This document shows positions 5,401 to 7,100 of a stretch of DNA of 7,100 nucleotides, one piece after another. This stretch comes from Pirellulales bacterium (GTDB taxonomy: Bacteria; Planctomycetota; Planctomycetia; Pirellulales; JALHLM01). The notes below the pieces were generated by a model that did no database searches, was not told the origin of the DNA, and saw only the letters and a list, made by a program, of their open reading frames with translations. The stretch covers positions 1-7,100 of the forward strand of contig JALHLM010000326.1 in NCBI GenBank assembly GCA_022844585.1, in the 5' to 3' direction. The translations under genes and the position numbers were made by a program. Each line of letters starts with the position of its first letter. Within the stretch, counting starts at the first letter, position 1.

Positions 5401-7100
5401 CTTTCACGCGCACGGTGACGCTATGACTCGTGGCCCCTTCGTAATCGAGCTTCGCGCCATCGGCTACTTTGATTTCTCCGGTCTTGGCGTCGATCGTGAA
5501 GCGGCCGCCGGCGTCGTTGGCCAGTGAATACGTGTGCGTGTCGCCGCGATCGACGTCCTTCACCGTGACCTGACCGACGACCGTTCCTGGCGCGGAGTTT
5601 TCATACACCGCGTTGCCCTTGAGCGTCAGATCGGTCGGCGCTTCGTTGACGTTTTCGACGGCGATCTTGAACGACTCGTCGTAGTACTTGCCTCCGGCGT
5701 CCTTAACACGAACGGTGACGGATTGCGATTCGCCCGCTTCGAAGTCCAACTTGGCGCCCTTCGCCACGCTGATCTCGCCCGTCTTGGCGTCGATGGCGAA
5801 CTTGCCGCCCGCGCTGCTGGTGAGCGCGTAGGTGAGCTTATCGCCCACGTCCGGGTCGGTCCCCGTGACCTTACCGACGACCGTGCCGCCCGTGGCGTTT
5901 TCCTTCACGACACCGCCCTCGAGCGTCAGATCGGTTGGTTTCTCATTGACGTTCTTGAGCTGGATGTCGAATGACTCGGCGTAGGTATTTCCGGCCGAGT
6001 CCTTCACTTGGACCTTGACGCTATGATCGGGGTCCGCCTCGAAATCGAGGTCGGCGCCCTGGGCGACCTTGATACTGCCCGTCTTGGCGTCGATCGTGAA
6101 CCGGCCGCCGGCATCGTCCGTGAGCGAGTAGGTGAACTTGTCGCCAGCGTCGGGATCCTTGGTCGAGACCGTGCCGACGGTCGTGCCGGCCGCGGCGTTC
6201 TCGTTCACCGTATTGCCCTTGAGGGCCAGGTCGTACGGCGCTTCGTTGACGTCCGTGACGCCGACCGTGAATTTCTCGTGGTAGCTGGCGCCGTGGGCGT
6301 CGGTGACTTGAACGTCGATGACGTGTGACTTCGCCGCTTCGTAATTCAAGGCGTCGCCGTCGGCCACGTGGATTTCGCCGGTCTCGGCGTCAATCGTGAA
6401 CCGGCCTCCGGCGTCGTTTAGCAATTCAAACGTGTGGGAGTCGTGCGCATCGACGTCCTTCACATCCACATGTCCGACGAGAGTACCGTCGGCGGCGTTT
6501 TCGGCGACCTTCGATCCGACGATGGTGAGATCCGTCGGCGCATGATTGACGAACTTATCCGCCGCCAGGCTGCCGTCGGCAAAGCGGAAAGTCTCGACGG
6601 AATCGACCGTGTCGGTGCCATCGATGCCGCGCAGGTCATGCACCGTGAATTTTCCATTCCCCAGGTGCTCGATTTCGTAGTCGCTGGCGTTGCCAGAATA
6701 TTTTGCGGTATCCCAGCCCTTGCCGCCGGAGATCAAGTCATCGCCGCCGCCGCCAGTGATGCGGTCGTTCCCGGCGAAACCATAGAGCGCGTTGTCGTGG
6801 TCGTCGCCAACGAGCCGATCGCGGTGATTCGATCCGTGGACGTCTTCGATACCATCAAGTTGATCACCGGCCGCTTGGCCGCCGCTGCCTAGGCCGGTGG
6901 ATAAATTGACGCTGACGCCGGCGGTCGAGCTGTGATAGCTGGCCGTGTCATGTCCCGTGCCGCCATGCAGTTGATCGGCGCCGCTGCCGCCGTCGAGGAA
7001 GTCGTCGTCGCCGTCGCCGAAGAGTTCATCATTGCCAGTCCCGCCGTACAGCAGGTCGTCGCCGCCGTTGCCGTCGAGGACGTCATTGCCGCCGGCGCCG
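2441..7100 (-). CDS. Giant RTX / cadherin-repeat extracellular protein, 5' end outside the window
   Basis: This is probably a secreted, calcium-binding surface or adhesion protein. The frame is open from the window edge to the TAG at 2443-2441, giving 1552 visible residues (numbered here from codon 7099-7097). The N-terminus lies beyond 7100. A TTG at 6736 is not a start: RTX sequence continues in frame before it. Order: RTX nonapeptides (1-55), RTX-associated beta module (56-98), second RTX block (99-134), post-RTX module (135-186), ten cadherin-like repeats (187-1188), Tandem-95/VCBS-like domain (1189-1278), a second Ig-like domain (1279-1388), acidic Ala/Pro-rich linker (1389-1470), His-rich stretch (1471-1508), and an aromatic segment (1513-1531) with a 21-residue polar tail. 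No cysteine was noticed, as expected for such exported calcium proteins. RTX repeats suggest type I secretion, but their position before the array, with none at the C-terminus, is unusual. No transporter genes are in the window. Export route and ligand are unknown. Confidence 0.92.
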   Translation of the reverse strand, partial: GAGGNDVLDGNGGDDLLYGGTGNDELFGDGDDDFLDGGSGADQLHGGTGHDTASYHSSTAGVSVNLSTGLGSGGQAAGDQLDGIEDVHGSNHRDRLVGDDHDNALYGFAGNDRITGGGGDDLISGGKGWDTAKYSGNASDYEIEHLGNGKFTVHDLRGIDGTDTVDSVETFRFADGSLAADKFVNHAPTDLTIVGSKVAENAADGTLVGHVDVKDVDAHDSHTFELLNDAGGRFTIDAETGEIHVADGDALNYEAAKSHVIDVQVTDAHGASYHEKFTVGVTDVNEAPYDLALKGNTVNENAAAGTTVGTVSTKDPDAGDKFTYSLTDDAGGRFTIDAKTGSIKVAQGADLDFEADPDHSVKVQVKDSAGNTYAESFDIQLKNVNEKPTDLTLEGGVVKENATGGTVVGKVTGTDPDVGDKLTYALTSSAGGKFAIDAKTGEISVAKGAKLDFEAGESQSVTVRVKDAGGKYYDESFKIAVENVNEAPTDLTLKGNAVYENSAPGTVVGQVTVKDVDRGDTHTYSLANDAGGRFTIDAKTGEIKVADGAKLDYEGATSHSVTVRVKDAGGLTYDEAFKIDVKNVNEAPTDLTLKGDTVNENAKAGTVVGTVTAKDADKSEKFTYALEDNADGKFTIDAKSGQIKVATGANLDFESDPDHSVKVQVKDSAGNTYSEDFAIHLKNVNETPTDLTLEGGKVGEHATPGTVVGKVTGVDPDAGDTLTYSLKTTAGNNFAIDAKTGEITVAKGAKFDFEPGDTPTIVVRVKDAGGKYYDEAFKIEITGGNSAPTDLDFVGGEVNENATAGTVVGQVSATDPDQGETFTYALGDDASGRFTIDAATGEIRVATGADLNFETEPDHGVLVRVTDSAGNSYNEAFNIHLNDVNETPTDLTLTGNVVNENSAAGTVVGKVTATDPDQGETFSYALTDNADGRFTIDAATGDIRVATGAVLDYESDASHDVTVRVTDAAGHSYTESVSIQVQDVNEAPTDLTLVGDAVDENSAAGTLVGKVNVTDQDQGESFTFALADDAGGRFTIDAATGEIRVASGANLNFEAEPDLGVLVRVTDSAGNSYNEAFNIHVNDVNEAPTDLELVGDVVSENSAPGTVVGKVTVSDVDQIDQVTYSLTDNALGRFTIDPNTGEILVAEPTEEVINYEDNQQHQVTVRATDAAGNSYDETFTIRVNNVNEGVNSVDDFAEGVEDQPIVTPNVLENDYDIDGDSLTVSDFSSPQHGSVAYNGDGTFTYTPNPNFSGSDSFTYTVTDGNGLSSTSTVHVQVHGDADVATLEVSNATLYAGQSTPLSISAALGDLDGSEALTVRIENVPHGASLSAGSYQGNGVWTLSAADLEGLQITLPQDAPADVTLKVTVVTTEADGDHVELTRDLALHVSGFQLEDDLNQPAAAFVEDTAVADSAPSASDAPAERPTWPMLPAVSGVDPDAAELVFSELQLGEPGDNIAWTGATSHLGTSTGHGHHGSDGHHHDGEQHAEHAEGKTDAPQHGSHHGGTHQSASWLHQVGDRFSWIWGMFWAYGGSRGASSEDAGADQRNSAGR
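2507..2689 (-). other. His-rich stretch and aromatic C-terminal segment (within the giant protein)
   Basis: Residues 1471-1508 hold 12 histidines in 38 residues, in clusters such as GHGHH, GHHHDG, EQHAEH and GSHHGGTH, with acidic residues between them. This suits transition-metal binding. Five residues later, 1513-1531 contain seven aromatics in 19 residues (the core is FSWIWGMFWAY), followed by a polar tail of 21 residues. The segment could be a membrane-interacting, sorting or partner-binding tail. It does not match a PEP-CTERM, LPXTG or typical type I C-terminal signal that I recognise. Confidence 0.6.
2936..3265 (-). other. Second Ig-like adhesin domain (within the giant protein)
   Basis: Residues 1279-1388 show LGDLDGSEALTVRIENVPHG, then GASLSAG, NGVWTLSAADLEGLQITLP, and TLKVTVVTTEADGD. 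This D-DGSE-L / P-GA-LS-G / G-WTL---L-GL pattern recurs in giant RTX adhesins as a stalk domain. It occurs once here. Confidence 0.7.
3266..3535 (-). other. Tandem-95 / VCBS-like Ig domain (within the giant protein)
   Basis: Residues 1189-1278 carry the hallmark series EDQPIVTPNVLENDYDIDGD, then LTV, HGSVAYNGDGTFTYTPN, then FSGSDSFTYTVTDGNG. This matches the bacterial Ig-like domain common in large adhesins, where the DxDGD loop binds calcium. It caps the cadherin-like array on the C-terminal side. Confidence 0.85.
3536..6541 (-). repeat. Ten tandem cadherin-like repeats, nine of exactly 300 bp
   Basis: The units, in coding order, are 6242-6541, 5942-6241, 5642-5941, 5342-5641, 5042-5341, 4742-5041, 4442-4741, 4142-4441, 3842-4141 and 3536-3841. 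The first nine are 100 codons each. The tenth is 102 because of two extra residues around EPTEEVINYED. The consensus runs APTDLTL-G--V-ENA, GTVVGKV, a D-D acidic pair, TY-L, GRFTIDA-TGEI-VA, LDFE, VTVRV-D--G--Y-E-F-I, and a closing VNE. The D-x-D, FE and VNE-x-P positions correspond to the calcium-binding inter-domain elements of cadherins. Units are similar but not identical (roughly 60-80% residue identity by hand between compared pairs), so this is an old or selected duplication rather than a very recent one. Confidence 0.93.
6542..6697 (-). other. Post-RTX module (within the giant protein)
   Basis: Residues 135-186 read as a short beta module with DYEIE, GNGKFTVHDLRG, GTDTVDSVETFRFADG and LAADKF. 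This DTVxxVExxxFADG pattern commonly closes an RTX block in large secreted proteins. It links directly to the first cadherin-like repeat. Confidence 0.7.
6698..6805 (-). other. RTX calcium-binding block B (within the giant protein)
   Basis: Residues 99-134 give degenerate then good nonapeptides: DNALYGFAG, NDRITGGGG, DDLISGGKG, ending WDTAKYSG. This is the second beta-roll segment. The glycine/aspartate pattern spans the TTG at 6736, so a start there would cut the repeats in two. Confidence 0.88.
6806..6934 (-). other. RTX-associated beta module (within the giant protein)
   Basis: Residues 56-98 carry the pattern GVSVNLSTG, then GDQLDGIEDVHGSN, then DRLVGD. This module (A-x-GVxVNL...GDxLxxIExxxGSxxxDxLxG) often separates two RTX blocks in hemolysin-type proteins. 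It confirms that the frame upstream of 6736 is coding. Confidence 0.8.
6935..7099 (-). other. RTX calcium-binding nonapeptide block A (within the giant protein)
   Basis: Residues 1-55 of the visible protein are a run of GGxGxDxLx units, for example GGNDVLDG, GGDDLLYGG, TGNDELFG, GSGADQLHGG and TGHDTASY. These are the parallel beta-roll calcium-binding repeats of hemolysin-type proteins. The block is cut by the window edge, so more repeats probably lie beyond 7100. Confidence 0.9.

Noticed and set aside
3536..6541. CRISPR-like array, suggested by regular spacing of short conserved segments
   Set aside because: The period is 300 bp, the whole unit is similar rather than only short repeats, and it translates without interruption as cadherin-like domains.
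6734..6736. TTG at 6736 as the start codon of the giant gene
   Set aside because: The same frame continues upstream to the window edge with clear RTX nonapeptides and a conserved RTX-associated module, so this TTG is an internal leucine in DDLISGG.

Overview
The window reads as high-GC bacterial chromosome with three protein-coding genes and little non-coding DNA. Housekeeping and accessory sequence sit side by side: a standard tetrapyrrole-synthesis enzyme (hemL), a creatininase-family metal-dependent amidohydrolase, and the 3' part of a very long gene for an extracellular repeat protein. The style (divergent and convergent single genes, a giant RTX/cadherin-like protein, a creatininase-family homologue of this type) suggests a planctomycete or a similar free-living aquatic or soil bacterium. 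This is inference from gene content only; there is no rRNA or other taxonomic marker here.

Layout: positions 1-190 hold no convincing gene but carry a perfect-register 9-bp triple repeat. Positions 191-1474 (minus) are hemL, complete. Positions 1475-1627 are a divergent intergenic region with ribosome binding sites for both flanking genes, a candidate extended -10 for the plus-strand gene and a small inverted repeat in front of hemL. Positions 1628-2410 (plus) are the creatininase-family gene. After a 30-bp convergent gap, positions 2441-7100 (minus) are the giant gene, which is open to the window edge and so lacks its 5' end.

The visible 1552 residues of the giant protein run, N- to C-terminal: RTX-type calcium-binding nonapeptides, an RTX-associated beta module, a second RTX block, a short conserved post-RTX module, ten cadherin-like repeats, one Tandem-95/VCBS-like domain, a second Ig-like domain, an acidic Ala/Pro-rich linker, a His-rich stretch, and a Trp/Phe-rich C-terminal segment. 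The array is the most notable thing in the window. Nine of ten repeats are exactly 300 bp with no net indels. The units show a higher-order pattern (1-2-3 resembling 4-5-6, then 7-8 resembling 9-10). The changeover at the 6/7 boundary coincides with loss of the conserved linker motif and a sharp drop in lysine content.

The three genes do not form a pathway. hemL feeds 5-aminolevulinate into haem and related tetrapyrroles. The creatininase-family protein has an unknown substrate. The giant protein is probably secreted and calcium-stiffened, with adhesive or surface-layer roles. I see no defence system, CRISPR array, tRNA, rRNA or insertion sequence here.
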